A stretch of 39,365 nucleotides of DNA from Myxococcales bacterium (GTDB taxonomy: Bacteria; Myxococcota_A; Polyangia; Polyangiales; Houyiibacteriaceae), in contig JAAYBZ010000072.1 of assembly GCA_012744445.1 (NCBI GenBank), forward strand, positions 1-39,365, in the 5' to 3' direction. Position numbers and translations under genes: made by a program. The notes beneath the pieces were generated by a model. The model had not been told where the DNA came from and searched no databases. It was given only the letters and a program-made list of their open reading frames with translations. Below are positions 1 to 10,364 of this stretch, one piece after another (the stretch's first letter is position 1; every line of letters starts with the position of its first letter).

Positions 1-2
1 AG

Positions 3-602
3 CTCGAGTTCGGACGCGCCCTCCTCGCCGGCATCGCCTTCCTCGCGCTCCGCCTCGGCGACCGCGTCACCTCGGCCTCCTACGACGAAGCCGCCGTGAC
101 CTTCGCGCGCGAATCGCGGGGCGCGCGCTCCCTCGAGGCCGCCGTCACGCCGCTCTTCGACGATCCCGTCCCCGGCCGGAAGACCGACCTCGCGCGCGCG
201 GCGTCGGGCATCACCCGCGTCGAGCCGAGCGGGCTCGTGGTGCTCGTGAGCGACTTCATCGAGGACTCCCCCGCGAAGGCGCTCTCGGCGCTGCGCCCGA
301 TCGCGCTCCGGCAGAACGAGATCCACGTCGTCCACGTCCTCGACCCCGCGGAGACGCGCCTCTCGCTCGACGTCCCGGCCCGCATCGAAGGGCTCGAGGG
401 CGAGCCGCCGCTCGACGTCACGCCGGATCCCGCGCTCGCCGAGGCCTACCGCGAGGCCATCGACGGCCTGCGCGTCGACGTGCGCCGCGCGGCCCACGCG
501 CTCGGCGCGGCGCATCACTTCTTCGAGACGTCGGTCGACGCCGTCGCCGCGGTCGCGGAGATCGTCGGCGGGACGACGGGCCGCCGCGGGGAGGCGTCGT
601 GA
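3..602 (+). CDS. DUF58 domain protein, 3' part only
   Basis: The reading frame is open from the window edge to TGA at 600-602, so the start lies upstream; 199 residues are visible. The first residues (LEFGRALLAGIAFLALRLGD) match the helix that in DUF58 proteins follows the von Willebrand-A-like core, and a later stretch (GLVVLVSDFIED) resembles the beta-strand and acidic loop of that fold. DUF58 proteins usually sit between a MoxR ATPase and BatA-type membrane proteins. The next gene is BatA-like and starts on the stop codon of this one, which fits that layout. The molecular role is not established; the family is thought to act with MoxR ATPases in envelope protein maturation. The family call is fairly sure, the function is inference. 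Confidence 0.75.
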   Translation, partial: LEFGRALLAGIAFLALRLGDRVTSASYDEAAVTFARESRGARSLEAAVTPLFDDPVPGRKTDLARAASGITRVEPSGLVVLVSDFIEDSPAKALSALRPIALRQNEIHVVHVLDPAETRLSLDVPARIEGLEGEPPLDVTPDPALAEAYREAIDGLRVDVRRAAHALGAAHHFFETSVDAVAAVAEIVGGTTGRRGEAS

Positions 603-2623
603 TGGGCTTCGCGATCCCCGCCGCCCTCCTCGCCCTCGCCTTCGTCGCCGGCCCCATCGTGGCCCACCTCGTCCGTCGGCGCGGCGTCGACGTCCGCACG
701 CTCCCCACCGTGCGCTACCTCCAGAAGGCGCTCTCCGCCTCGAGCCGCAAACGGCGCCTCATCGATCTCCTCCTCCTCGCGGTGCGCATCCTCGCGGTGG
801 TGGCGCTCGCGCTCACCGCGGCGCAGCCCTTCCGCGCGCTCCCCGAGGGAAGCCTCGGCGCGCTCGCCGTGAGCGCCACCTTCGTGGTCGACGACTCCCA
901 CTCGATGCGCGCACGCAAGGGCGGCGACGCGCTCGTCGACCTCGCGATCGATCGCGCGCTCGCCGATCTCGCCGCGCTCCCCGAGGGATCTTCGGTGTCG
1001 GTGATCGCCGCGGGCGCGCCGCCTCGCGTCCTCGTGCGGCGGACCCGCGCGCGCGACCTCGCCGAGGCGGCGCTCCGCTCCCTGCGCGGCGGCTCCTCGC
1101 GCGGCGGCGCGCTCGTCCCGGCCCTCGAGCAGGCGCACGGCACCTTCGAGCCCGGCCTCGACCGTCACCTCTTCGTCTATTCGGACTTCGCCGCGCACGC
1201 CGCCGGCGAGCCGCCGAGCTTCCCGCCCGGCGCGCGCGTCCACCTCGAGGTCCTCCGGCCGGAGGCCACGCACAACCGCCGCATCGTCGACGCCCGCGTC
1301 CGGCCGCTCGACGCCGACGGGGAGGACCTCGCGGTCGACGTCTTCGTGCGCTCGGACGAGAGCGAGCGCGCGCGCTTCGAGATCGGGCTGCGTGAGGCCG
1401 GCAAGATCCTCGCGCGCGAGGTCGGCACCTTCGACGAAGGCGGCGAGGGGCGCGTCTCGCTGACCGTCCGCGCCGAAGCCGCGGGCGACGTGGTGGAGGC
1501 GGTCATCCTCGACGGCGACGACCTCCTCCCCGAGGACGACGTCCGCCCCGTGCTCACGCGCGACGAAGCGCATACACGCGTCCTCGTGGTGGACGGTCGG
1601 CCCCGCCCGCAGCTCCTCGACTCGGCCGCGGGCTTCTTCCGCGCCGCGCTCCGCAACGCGCCGGCGCGGGACGGACGTTTCGCGGTCCGCCTCGTCGACG
1701 ACGAGGGGCTCGACGAGCGCGCCATCGAAGAGGCCGACGTCATCGTCTACGCCGACGTGCACGCCCCGGATCCGGCGCGCTTCGCCCGGGTGCTCGCGCA
1801 GGTGGAGCGAGGGCGCGGACTCCTCGTGGCGCTCGGAGAGGCGAGCGATCCCTTCGCCTACGCCGGCCTCCTCGGCGCGGCCGCCCCCGCCCGCATCCTC
1901 GCCGCGAGCGAAGGCGCCAAGCTGGGCGCCGAGAGCGAGATCCTGGATCAAGACCTCGGGAACCTCCGCGCGACCAAGCACTTCCCGCTCGAGCCGGCGA
2001 GCGACGCCACCGTCCTCCTCCGGCTCGCGGGCACCCCGCTCGCCGTGGAGCGCGCCTACGGGAGCGGCACCGTCGTCCTCCTCGGTGTCCCGCTCGACGA
2101 CACGCTCTCGAACTTCCCCTACCTCCCGGCGTACCTCCCCACGATGGTCGCCATGGTCTCGCGCCTCGCGCCGCCCTCGCTCGGCCGCGGCGTGTTCACG
2201 GCCGGCGAGGCCGTCGCGCTCGAGCCCTTCTTCCGCGAGCGCGACGAGCTCTGGGTGGAGACGCCGGCGGGCCGCCGCGTGACCGTCCGCCGCGCCGAGC
2301 CACGCTTCGTGGACACGGGCGAAGCCGGGCTCCACCGCGTGCTCGAGGCGGGGGCCCCGAGGGCCTCGTTCGTGGTCGTCCCGCCGGTCGAGGAGACCGC
2401 GCTCGGCGAGGGCCCCGTGCCCGAGCCCCCCGCCGCGCGCGAGGGACGCGCGGCCGGCGACACGGCCCGCGCCGACCTCACGCCGCTCTTCGCCTTCCTC
2501 GCCGCGCTCCTCCTCGCGATCGAGGGCTTCATCCGGACGCGCGCCGCCGGGGCTCAGGCCCGGACCGAGACCACCACGCGCGGCATCCCGCCGAGGTCCG
2601 ACACCGCGCGCGTCTCGCGGTAG
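602..2623 (+). CDS. BatA-type membrane protein with von Willebrand factor A domain
   Basis: 673 residues. The N-terminus has the BatA pattern: a hydrophobic segment at about 2-22, a basic stretch (HLVRRRGVDVRTLP) and a second hydrophobic segment at about 57-80. A VWA domain follows whose metal site shows as DDSHS (DxSxS). A last hydrophobic segment near residues 620-640 would anchor the C-terminus. ATG 602 is preferred over GTG 599 because GGGGAGG at 588-594 is 7 bases upstream; the ATG overlaps the TGA of the DUF58 gene, suggesting translational coupling. BatA-like proteins work with DUF58 and MoxR partners at the inner membrane. The last 70 bases run antisense into the 3' end of prmC, so the tail beyond the final membrane segment may be species-specific. 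Confidence 0.82.
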   Translation: MGFAIPAALLALAFVAGPIVAHLVRRRGVDVRTLPTVRYLQKALSASSRKRRLIDLLLLAVRILAVVALALTAAQPFRALPEGSLGALAVSATFVVDDSHSMRARKGGDALVDLAIDRALADLAALPEGSSVSVIAAGAPPRVLVRRTRARDLAEAALRSLRGGSSRGGALVPALEQAHGTFEPGLDRHLFVYSDFAAHAAGEPPSFPPGARVHLEVLRPEATHNRRIVDARVRPLDADGEDLAVDVFVRSDESERARFEIGLREAGKILAREVGTFDEGGEGRVSLTVRAEAAGDVVEAVILDGDDLLPEDDVRPVLTRDEAHTRVLVVDGRPRPQLLDSAAGFFRAALRNAPARDGRFAVRLVDDEGLDERAIEEADVIVYADVHAPDPARFARVLAQVERGRGLLVALGEASDPFAYAGLLGAAAPARILAASEGAKLGAESEILDQDLGNLRATKHFPLEPASDATVLLRLAGTPLAVERAYGSGTVVLLGVPLDDTLSNFPYLPAYLPTMVAMVSRLAPPSLGRGVFTAGEAVALEPFFRERDELWVETPAGRRVTVRRAEPRFVDTGEAGLHRVLEAGAPRASFVVVPPVEETALGEGPVPEPPAAREGRAAGDTARADLTPLFAFLAALLLAIEGFIRTRAAGAQARTETTTRGIPPRSDTARVSR

Positions 2624-3417
2624 GCGCCCGTCTCGCGGTGGAGCGCCGTCACGGCCTCGGCTTGGTGGTCGCCCACCTCGACGAGGATGGCGCCGCCCGA
2701 GACGAGCCTCGCGGGCGCCTCGCGCGCGAGCCGGCGGTGCAGGTCGAGCCCGTCCTCGCCACCGTCGAGGGCGAGGCGCGGCTCGTGGTCGCGCACGTCG
2801 GGATCGAGCGTCTCGATCTCGGCGCGCGGGATGTAGGGCGGGTTGGAGACCACGAGATCGAAGCGCTCGTCCGCGGCGAGGGGGGCGAAGAGATCGCCCT
2901 TCCGGAGATCGGCGCGGTCGGCGACGCCGAGCGCGCGCGCGTTCTCCGCCGTGACCTCGAGCGCGACGTCCGAGAGATCGATCCCGACGAGCGTGGCGGC
3001 GGCGCGTTCGGCGAGGAGGCTCAGGCCGATGGCGCCGCTCCCCACCCCGACCTCCACGACGCAGCGAGGCTCGCCCTCGGGGAGGAAGCCGAGCGCGGCC
3101 TCGACGAGGGATTCCGTCTCGGGGCGCGGCACGAGGACGCCGGGGCGAACGGCGAAGCGGTGCTTGTAGAAGTCGCGGAAGCCCACGATGTACGCGATGG
3201 GCTCGTGCGCGCGGCGCCGCGTGACGAGCTCACGGAGCTTCGCGCGCTCCTCGTCGTCGAGCGGGCGGTCGAGGTCCATGTAGAGCCCCACGCGCGAGAG
3301 CCCGAGCCCGTGCGCGACGAGCAGCTCGGCGTCGAGCCGCGGCGAGCTGAGCCCGCGCTTCTTGAAGTCCTCGGTGGCCCAGGCGAGGACCCGACGGATC
3401 GTCCAGCGCTCGCTCAC
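2554..3417 (-). CDS. prmC: Peptide chain release factor N5-glutamine methyltransferase
   Basis: 287 residues, the usual PrmC/HemK length. It methylates the glutamine of the GGQ motif in release factors RF1 and RF2, using S-adenosylmethionine in the cytoplasm. The N-terminal helical domain has the typical ARLLAW/LDAELL-like pattern (SPRLDAELLVAHGL at about 25-38). SAM motif I is VEVGVGSGAIGLSL at about 121-134, and the catalytic NPPY motif is at 192-195. The start is GTG at 3417. It lies 10 bases after a membrane TPR-like gene on the same strand, so the two probably share a transcript. In many bacteria prmC follows prfA; that gene is not here. The 3' end overlaps the convergent BatA-type gene by 70 bases. 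Confidence 0.94.
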   Translation of the reverse strand: MSERWTIRRVLAWATEDFKKRGLSSPRLDAELLVAHGLGLSRVGLYMDLDRPLDDEERAKLRELVTRRRAHEPIAYIVGFRDFYKHRFAVRPGVLVPRPETESLVEAALGFLPEGEPRCVVEVGVGSGAIGLSLLAERAAATLVGIDLSDVALEVTAENARALGVADRADLRKGDLFAPLAADERFDLVVSNPPYIPRAEIETLDPDVRDHEPRLALDGGEDGLDLHRRLAREAPARLVSGGAILVEVGDHQAEAVTALHRETGAYRETRAVSDLGGMPRVVVSVRA

Positions 3418-3427
3418 GGGCCCGCCG

Positions 3428-4309
3428 TCAATGAGGCCTGAACTTGGGCTTGGGCATCCGCCCGGCCGCGCCGAGGACCTGCTTGGCGAGCTTGGCGACC
3501 TCGGGCCGCTTCTCCGCGAAGGCGAGCTGCGTGACGACCTCGGGCGCCTCCTCGACGAGGACCTCGAGCGATTTGGTGGCGAGACCGCGCTTCTTCTGCT
3601 GTACGCAGGTGTAGACGCGAGCGCGGTGGAGGAGGATGCGCACCTCGCCGTAGCTCGGATCGTCCGGGCTGTAGGTCTCGAGGAGCTTCATGGCCTCGTC
3701 GGCCTTCCCGGTCCGGGCGAAGGCCTCGGCCATCACCGCGGCGTACATGGCCTTGGCCTTGGGCTGGGGCTGACGGTCCAGGCGGATCTCGTCGGCGAGC
3801 GCGCGGGCGTCGCGGGCGCGCCCCTGCGCGAGGTAGAAGAGCGCGAGGTTCGCGCGGATGTCGTCGGCGATCATCGCCGGCGCCTTCTTGAGATCGACCT
3901 TCTCGAGGACCTCGATCGCCTTGTGCGGGTTCTCCTGGGCGAGGAGCTGCGCCTGGGCGAGCGCGTTCATCGCGTCCTTGCCCTCGCCCGTCTGCGCGGC
4001 CTGGAGCCTCTCGAGCGCGGCCTTGCGGCTCGCCGGGTCCTTCGCGTCCTTGAGGATGTCGAGGAGCGCGGCCGACTTCCTCGTGAGCCGCCACACGTAG
4101 AATCCGAGGCCGAGGGCCACGGCGGTGAGCACGCCCGCCACCACGAAGCCCCAGATGCCGATGTAGGGCGACGCCATCGCGGCGAGCACCCAGACCACGG
4201 CGAAGCCGACGGCGATCTGGGCGATCACCTTCCAGTTCATCTTGGGACGCTCCATCTGCTCGAGCGCCGCGCTAGGGTCGAGAGACGCCTTTCTCTTGGG
4301 CTTGGCCAC
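3428..4309 (-). CDS. Membrane-anchored TPR-like hypothetical protein
   Basis: 293 residues. A Lys/Arg-rich N-terminus is followed by two adjacent hydrophobic helices at about 27-47 and 52-72 (SPYIGIWGFVVAGVLTAVAL region). The rest is alpha-helical with Ala-rich, TPR-like repeats (for example DDIRANLALFYLAQGRARDA and AEAFARTGKADEAMKLLE). This predicts a small hairpin membrane anchor with a soluble helical scaffold on one side. No enzyme motif is visible. It is divergent from pilB with 107 bases between the starts, and upstream of prmC on the same strand. A role as an assembly scaffold is possible, but nothing ties it directly to pili. The product is real on codon bias and operon packing; its function is unknown. 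Confidence 0.75.
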   Translation of the reverse strand: MAKPKRKASLDPSAALEQMERPKMNWKVIAQIAVGFAVVWVLAAMASPYIGIWGFVVAGVLTAVALGLGFYVWRLTRKSAALLDILKDAKDPASRKAALERLQAAQTGEGKDAMNALAQAQLLAQENPHKAIEVLEKVDLKKAPAMIADDIRANLALFYLAQGRARDARALADEIRLDRQPQPKAKAMYAAVMAEAFARTGKADEAMKLLETYSPDDPSYGEVRILLHRARVYTCVQQKKRGLATKSLEVLVEEAPEVVTQLAFAEKRPEVAKLAKQVLGAAGRMPKPKFRPH

Positions 4310-4351
4310 GGTGGGCGCAGTTACCCCGAAAGCACGCCTTCATCAAGGCTT

Positions 4352-4383
4352 CACTTCTATGAAGTGGACGCAGCGGTTATGAT
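4352..4383 (+). promoter_or_regulatory. Candidate pilB promoter region with inverted repeat
   Basis: The 107-base gap between the divergent TPR-like gene and pilB contains an inverted repeat, CACTTC-TAT-GAAGTG (4352-4366). It also has a -10-like TATGAT at 4378-4383. No good -35 box is seen at 16-18 bases upstream, which would be consistent with an activator-dependent promoter or with a chance match. I looked for a sigma-54 GG-N10-GC element in this gap and did not find a convincing one. Confidence 0.3.
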
Positions 4384-4416
4384 GCACACCCCGTCTTCGA
4401 ACCCCGTGGTGAAGTG

Positions 4417-6123
4417 ATGAGCAATCGGCTCGGCGAGCTCTTGGTCCGCGAGAAACGCATCTCCCTCGAACAGCTCCGGCAAGCTCAGCACGCGCAGAAG
4501 ACCCAGAAGGTGAGCCTCGGGTACGCCCTCGCCAAGATGGGCTACATCTCCGACTCCGAGATCACCGACTTCCTCGCGCAGCACTATCGCGTCCAGGCGG
4601 TCGACCTCACCAAGACGCAGATCCAGCCCGAGGTGGTGCGGCTCGTCTCGAGCGAGGTCTGCCACCGGCACAAGATCATCCCCCTCTCGCGCACGAACTC
4701 GACGCTGCAGGTCGCCATGGCCGACCCGTCGAACCTGCACGCGATCGACGATCTGAAGTTCCTCACGGGCCTCCAGATCCAGCCCTTCGTCGCGTCGGAG
4801 ACGTCCATCCTGGCCGCCCTCGAGAAGGCCTACCAGGCTCCGGAGATCTCCTACGACGACATCATGGAGGGCTTCGACGAGAACGAGATCGGCTTCGAGG
4901 CCGGCTCGGAGGACAACACCAACCTCGTCGATCTCGAGCGCGCGTCCGAGGACGCGCCGGTCGTCCGTCTCTGCAACGCCATCCTCCTCAACGCCATCAA
5001 GAAGGGCGCGTCCGACATCCACATCGAGCCCTACGAGAAGTCCTTCCGCGTGCGCTACCGCGTGGACGGCGTCCTCCAGGAGGAGATGCACCCGCCGGCC
5101 AAGCTCAAGAACGCCATCGCCTCGCGCCTCAAGATCATGTCGTCGCTCGACATCGCCGAGCGTCGTCTCCCGCAGGACGGACGCATCAAGCTCAAGCTCG
5201 GCAAGGGCCGCGAGATGGACTTCCGCGTCTCGTGCCTCCCCACGCTCTGGGGCGAGAAGATCGTCCTTCGTCTCCTCGACAAGTCGAACCTCCAGCTCGA
5301 CATGACCAAGCTTGGCTTCGAGCAGAAGGCGCTCGAGGACTTCCAGCGCGCCATCCACCAGCCCTACGGCATGGTGCTCGTCACCGGTCCCACGGGTTCG
5401 GGTAAGACGACCACGCTGTACTCGGCGCTCTCCGAGCTCAACAAGCCGGGCATCAACATCAGCACCGCCGAAGACCCGGTCGAGTTCAACCTCGAGGGCA
5501 TCAACCAGGTGCAGATGCACGACGACATCGGCCTGAACTTCGCCGCCGCGCTCCGCAGCTTCCTCCGTCAGGACCCCGACATCATCATGGTCGGTGAGAT
5601 CCGTGACTTCGAGACGGCCGAGATCGCGGTCAAGGCGGCCCTCACCGGCCACTTGGTCCTCTCGACGCTCCACACGAACGACGCGCCGAGCACCGTCACG
5701 CGTCTCCTCAACATGGGCGTCGAGCCCTTCCTCGTCACCTCGTCGGTGAACCTCGTCCTCGCCCAGCGCCTCGCGCGGAAGATCTGCGCGGGCTGCCGCG
5801 AGGAGATCAAGACGGAGCGGCAGGCCCTCCTCGACGTCGGCTTCAAGGAGTCCGAGCTCGACCAGGTGCGCACCTTCCGCGGCAAGGGCTGCGAGACCTG
5901 CGGCGGCACCGGCTACAAGGGCCGTATCGCGCTCTACGAGGTCATGCCCTTCGGCGATCGCCTCAAGGAGCTCGTGCTCCAGGGCTGCTCCTCGGCCGAG
6001 CTCAAGATCGAGATGATCAAGCTCGGCATCAAGACGCTCCGCATGAGCGGCCTCACCAAGGTCGTCGAAGGCGTGACCACGATCGAAGAGGTCGTGCGCG
6101 TCACCGCGGCCGACTCCAACTGA
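4417..6123 (+). CDS. pilB: Type IV pilus extension ATPase PilB
   Basis: 568 residues, close to the length of Myxococcus PilB. It is the cytoplasmic hexameric motor that drives pilin polymerisation. The N-terminal GspE/PilB N-domain (about 1-150) precedes the secretion ATPase core. The core has Walker A GPTGSGKTT at about 324-332, an Asp box around EDPVEFNLEGINQVQ, a Walker B region with DPDIIMVGEIRD and a His box at LSTLHTNDAPST. A tetracysteine zinc site, CxxC at 457/460 and CxxC at 492/495, is typical of PilB and GspE. The stretch QVQMHDDIGLNFAAALRSFL is what I recall from myxobacterial PilB and favours PilB over GspE. GTG 4414 is an alternative start. PilT, PilC and other pil genes are not in the window, so the gene appears separated from a pil cluster on this side. 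Confidence 0.93.
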   Translation: MSNRLGELLVREKRISLEQLRQAQHAQKTQKVSLGYALAKMGYISDSEITDFLAQHYRVQAVDLTKTQIQPEVVRLVSSEVCHRHKIIPLSRTNSTLQVAMADPSNLHAIDDLKFLTGLQIQPFVASETSILAALEKAYQAPEISYDDIMEGFDENEIGFEAGSEDNTNLVDLERASEDAPVVRLCNAILLNAIKKGASDIHIEPYEKSFRVRYRVDGVLQEEMHPPAKLKNAIASRLKIMSSLDIAERRLPQDGRIKLKLGKGREMDFRVSCLPTLWGEKIVLRLLDKSNLQLDMTKLGFEQKALEDFQRAIHQPYGMVLVTGPTGSGKTTTLYSALSELNKPGINISTAEDPVEFNLEGINQVQMHDDIGLNFAAALRSFLRQDPDIIMVGEIRDFETAEIAVKAALTGHLVLSTLHTNDAPSTVTRLLNMGVEPFLVTSSVNLVLAQRLARKICAGCREEIKTERQALLDVGFKESELDQVRTFRGKGCETCGGTGYKGRIALYEVMPFGDRLKELVLQGCSSAELKIEMIKLGIKTLRMSGLTKVVEGVTTIEEVVRVTAADSN

Positions 6124-6139
6124 GCCCGCGCGCCGCTCG

Positions 6140-6157
6140 GCGGCCCGTACGGGCCGC
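6140..6157. terminator. Perfect 18-base palindrome between pilB and TPR-HTH gene
   Basis: GCGGCCCGTACGGGCCGC reads the same on both strands and lies in the 53-base gap between two convergent genes. As RNA it would form a stem of 7 or more G:C pairs around GTAC. No T-run follows on either strand, so it may be an intrinsic-like or bidirectional transcription end rather than a classical terminator. A protein-binding palindrome is the alternative. Confidence 0.4.
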
Positions 6158-6176
6158 GCGACGCTTCGAGGAGCGC

Positions 6177-7142
6177 TCAGCGCGCGCTGCAGTAGCGGGG
6201 ATCGCTCGGCCGGAGGTCGAGCACCTCGCGCAGCTCGCTGTAGCGCTGCGAGAGCGAGTTGGGGTTCACGCCGTAGCGCCTGGCGATGGTGGCCTGCGTG
6301 GAGCCCTGCCGCTTGTGCACGAGGGCGACGGCGTATTCCACGGCCGCCGCGAGCACCGCGGGCTTGTGCGTGCGCACCGCGCGCCGCGCCGTGAAGTCAC
6401 GCCACATGCGGCGCGCGGCTTCGAGCTCGGCCCGCGAGAAGCCGGCGCTCTCCATCCCGCGCTCGAAGGCGAGGCGCACCTCGTCGTCGCGGTCGTGGCC
6501 GCCTTCGATGGAGGTGAGGTGATCGCGGCTGCGATCGCGGGGCTCGCTCGGATCGGGCGCGCCCTGCTCGATCCAGTCGAGGAGCTCGTGGTGCTCGTCG
6601 TGGTGGGGCGCGCGCTCGGCCGCCTCGAGGGCGAGCTTGCGGGCCTCGTCGAGGTCCCCGAGCCGCGCGACGCAATGCGCGAGCGAGGCGGTGAGCTCGT
6701 CGTGCTCGGGCTCGAGCCGGTGCGCGCGCTCGAGGTGCGGGCGCGCCTCGGCCGGGCGATCGAGCGCGACGTCGAGGAGGTGCCCGACGTTGTGGTGGTA
6801 CCACGGCATGTCCGGGTTGGCCTGAGCGGCCCGACGGTAGTAGGCGACGGCCGCCTCGTAGTTCCCGAGCAGCGCCTGACAGAGCCCCATCAACGCCTCG
6901 GCCACGTCGTCGCCGGGCTCGAGCTTGAGGATCTGCCGCACGTGCAGCGCCGCGTTCCAGGGGTCGTGCTCGAGGCAGAGCTCCGCGAGGTGGCGATGGG
7001 CGAAGAGCCGATCGTCGACCTCACGCGCCACCCGGAGGAGCGCCTCGAGGTGCGTCCGCGCCGCGCCGATGTGATTGGACGAGAGCGCCTTCTCCGCCTT
7101 CTGGCGGAGCTCCGGGACCGAGGGCTCCCTCAATCTGGGCAT
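6177..7142 (-). CDS. TPR protein with C-terminal helix-turn-helix (TFIIB/cyclin-like)
   Basis: 321 residues. Residues ~10-180 form TPR-like helical pairs (LGNYEAAVAYYRRAAQANP, GDLDEARKLALEAAERAPH). A polar linker at ~185-220 leads to a C-terminal region at 255-312. There, a long helix (PAVLAAAVEYAVALVHKRQG) is followed by STQATIARRYGVNPNSLSQR, which reads as a helix-turn-helix with the recognition helix starting at NPNSL. The pattern of a long Ala-rich helix plus 'ATIARRYGV..NSL..RYSEL' resembles the second cyclin repeat of TFIIB-like proteins and bacterial HTH domains of that shape; this is pattern matching only. A ribosome site (AAGGAG) precedes ATG 7142. It lies 58 bases after the SAM methyltransferase on the same strand. 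It may be a DNA-binding regulator with a protein-interaction arm; no target is visible. Confidence 0.65.
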   Translation of the reverse strand: MPRLREPSVPELRQKAEKALSSNHIGAARTHLEALLRVAREVDDRLFAHRHLAELCLEHDPWNAALHVRQILKLEPGDDVAEALMGLCQALLGNYEAAVAYYRRAAQANPDMPWYHHNVGHLLDVALDRPAEARPHLERAHRLEPEHDELTASLAHCVARLGDLDEARKLALEAAERAPHHDEHHELLDWIEQGAPDPSEPRDRSRDHLTSIEGGHDRDDEVRLAFERGMESAGFSRAELEAARRMWRDFTARRAVRTHKPAVLAAAVEYAVALVHKRQGSTQATIARRYGVNPNSLSQRYSELREVLDLRPSDPRYCSAR

Positions 7143-7200
7143 CGCGGCTCCTTGTACCTTTTCGCGTTTTTCTCGGCAACAGCGTTCTTTGGGCGCGAAA

Positions 7201-7917
7201 TCACAGGCGCTTCAGCACCAGGACGTAGAACCCGCCGAAACGTCGCAGAGGGGAGCGCATCAGCTTACGTTCGGCGGCGGCGAGCGCCTCGCGAACGAGC
7301 GGGATCCGGTGGAAGAACGCGGCCGGCGTCGCGACGCGCACACCGTAGGTCTCCACGACGGATGTGCCCTGGGGGATGCGCGCGAGCGCCGTTCTCGGCG
7401 TATCCCACCGCGTGAAGACCTCCGACTCGTCGCGCGAGGCGCTCACCTTCCCCGGCCCGGCGAGCCGCTTCGCGAGGTAGCGGAGGCTCCACCGGTTGTA
7501 GAGCTCGAGGACGATCGTCCCGCCCGGCCGCGTGACGCGTACGGCCTCGGCGAGCGCGCGGTCGATCGCCTCCACGTGCGCGAGGACCTTGAACGAATAG
7601 ACGACGTCGAACGACGCGTCGGGGAACGGGAGCGACGTCACGCTCCCCTCGACCACGTCGAGCCCCTTCGCGCGCGCCTTCTCGAGCATCCCCGGGCTCA
7701 GATCCACGCCCACGGCGCGCGAGGCGACCCGCGCCACCTCCTCGAGGAGGAGCCCGGTCCCGCAGCCGAGCTCGAGCACCTCGCGGCCTTCGCAATGTGG
7801 AAGGAGGATCGAGAGCTCGAGCGCGTCGAGGAGCGCGTGGTATCCGACGTCCCGCCCGCGCTCGTAGCGCGCCGCGAAATCGTCGTAGTACGCGCGGACC
7901 CGCGCATCGTCGCTCAT
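7201..7917 (-). CDS. Class I SAM-dependent methyltransferase
   Basis: 238 residues starting at ATG 7917 (MSDDARVRAYYDDFAARYER). The frame stays open further upstream, but that part would run into the promoter of the divergent OmpA-like gene and has no domain, so I reject it. SAM motif I is VLELGCGTGLLLEEV, the acidic end of strand 2 is GVDLSPGMLEKARAKG, motif II region is PFPDASFDVVYSFKVLAHV, and post-II is VTRPGGTIVLELYNR. This is the Methyltransf_11/UbiE-like type. The substrate cannot be told. The C-terminus (LRRFGGFYVLVLKRL) fits the last beta strands of this fold. It is upstream of the TPR-HTH gene on the same strand, 58 bases apart, so co-transcription is likely. Confidence 0.88.
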   Translation of the reverse strand: MSDDARVRAYYDDFAARYERGRDVGYHALLDALELSILLPHCEGREVLELGCGTGLLLEEVARVASRAVGVDLSPGMLEKARAKGLDVVEGSVTSLPFPDASFDVVYSFKVLAHVEAIDRALAEAVRVTRPGGTIVLELYNRWSLRYLAKRLAGPGKVSASRDESEVFTRWDTPRTALARIPQGTSVVETYGVRVATPAAFFHRIPLVREALAAAERKLMRSPLRRFGGFYVLVLKRL

Positions 7918-7954
7918 CCGAGCCTCGTTATGACCGGCCGCGTCAAAAGTCAAT

Positions 7955-7999
7955 TCCACCCGTAAAGGTGGATAAGAAGTCGCGGAACGTTGGTATAGT
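7955..7999 (+). promoter_or_regulatory. Candidate promoter and inverted repeat before OmpA-like gene
   Basis: The 93-base divergent gap contains TATAGT at 7994-7999 (5 of 6 to the sigma-70 -10 box), 11 bases before the ATG. That implies a very short leader. The -35 position (GATAAG, 7971-7976) is poor. Just upstream lies a perfect 6-base inverted repeat, TCCACC-N6-GGTGGA (7955-7972), that overlaps the expected -35 region and could be an operator. All of this is motif reading only. Confidence 0.35.
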
Positions 8000-8010
8000 C
8001 GCGGCCACCC

Positions 8011-9918
<1,908 letters not shown>

Positions 9919-9927
9919 GCCGCGCAC

Positions 9928-9959
9928 GAGGGCGTGTCCTCCCCATGAGGCACGCCCTC
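9928..9959 (+). terminator. Strong hairpin after OmpA-like gene
   Basis: GAGGGCGTG (9928-9936) pairs perfectly with CACGCCCTC (9951-9959). Inside it CCTC (9938-9941) pairs with GAGG (9947-9950), leaving a CCCAT loop and one bulged T. That is 13 base pairs starting 9 bases after the stop codon. The downstream tract is only weakly T-rich, so termination may rely on the stem or on Rho. Confidence 0.65.
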
Positions 9960-9983
9960 TCGGCGTGGTTACATTGAGACGTG

Positions 9984-10364
9984 ATGCCCTTCGAGATGTC
10001 GTGGCTGCTCACGCTCAGCGTCTTCTCGATCGTGGCCTTCGTAGGCTCGCTCCTCGCGCTGCCCTACCTCGTCATCAAGATGCCGCGCGACTACTTCGTG
10101 CGGCCGGAGCCCAAGCGGCCGTTCTGGCTGCGCCTCGCGCGGAACCTCGTGGCGGCCGTCCTCGTCGCGGCGGGCGTGGCCATGCTCTTCCTCCCGGGCC
10201 AGGGCGTGCTCACCATCCTCGCCGGCCTCGGCTTCGCCTCCTTCCCCGGAAAGCGCGAGCTCGAGCGGAAGCTCCTCGACAAGAGCCGCGCCCTCCCGGC
10301 CCTGAACGCCATCCGGAGGCGCGCCGGTCAGCCGCCGCTCGAGCTCCCGAGCAGCTCGTCGTAG
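9984..10364 (+). CDS. Small membrane protein, PGPGW-like
   Basis: 126 residues. Two hydrophobic segments, about 6-29 (LLTLSVFSIVAFVGSLLAL) and 52-82 (a long helix broken by LPGQGVLTILAGLGF), enclose a basic loop (KMPRDYFVRPEPKRP). The 'FLPGQGVLTILAGL' motif resembles the PGPGW family of short membrane proteins of unknown function. ATG 9984 is taken as the start; GTG 9981 directly precedes it. The last 37 bases overlap the 3' end of the convergent glycosyltransferase gene, so the Ser-rich tail (LPSSSS) is encoded antisense to that gene's end. Which side carries the loop, and the function, cannot be told from the sequence. Confidence 0.72.
   Translation: MPFEMSWLLTLSVFSIVAFVGSLLALPYLVIKMPRDYFVRPEPKRPFWLRLARNLVAAVLVAAGVAMLFLPGQGVLTILAGLGFASFPGKRELERKLLDKSRALPALNAIRRRAGQPPLELPSSSS

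Noticed and set aside
7143-7200. TTGCCG-N17-TACAAG as promoter of the TPR-HTH gene
   Set aside because: TACAAG overlaps the ribosome site AAGGAG and would start transcription at the ATG itself; more likely the gene is co-transcribed with the methyltransferase.
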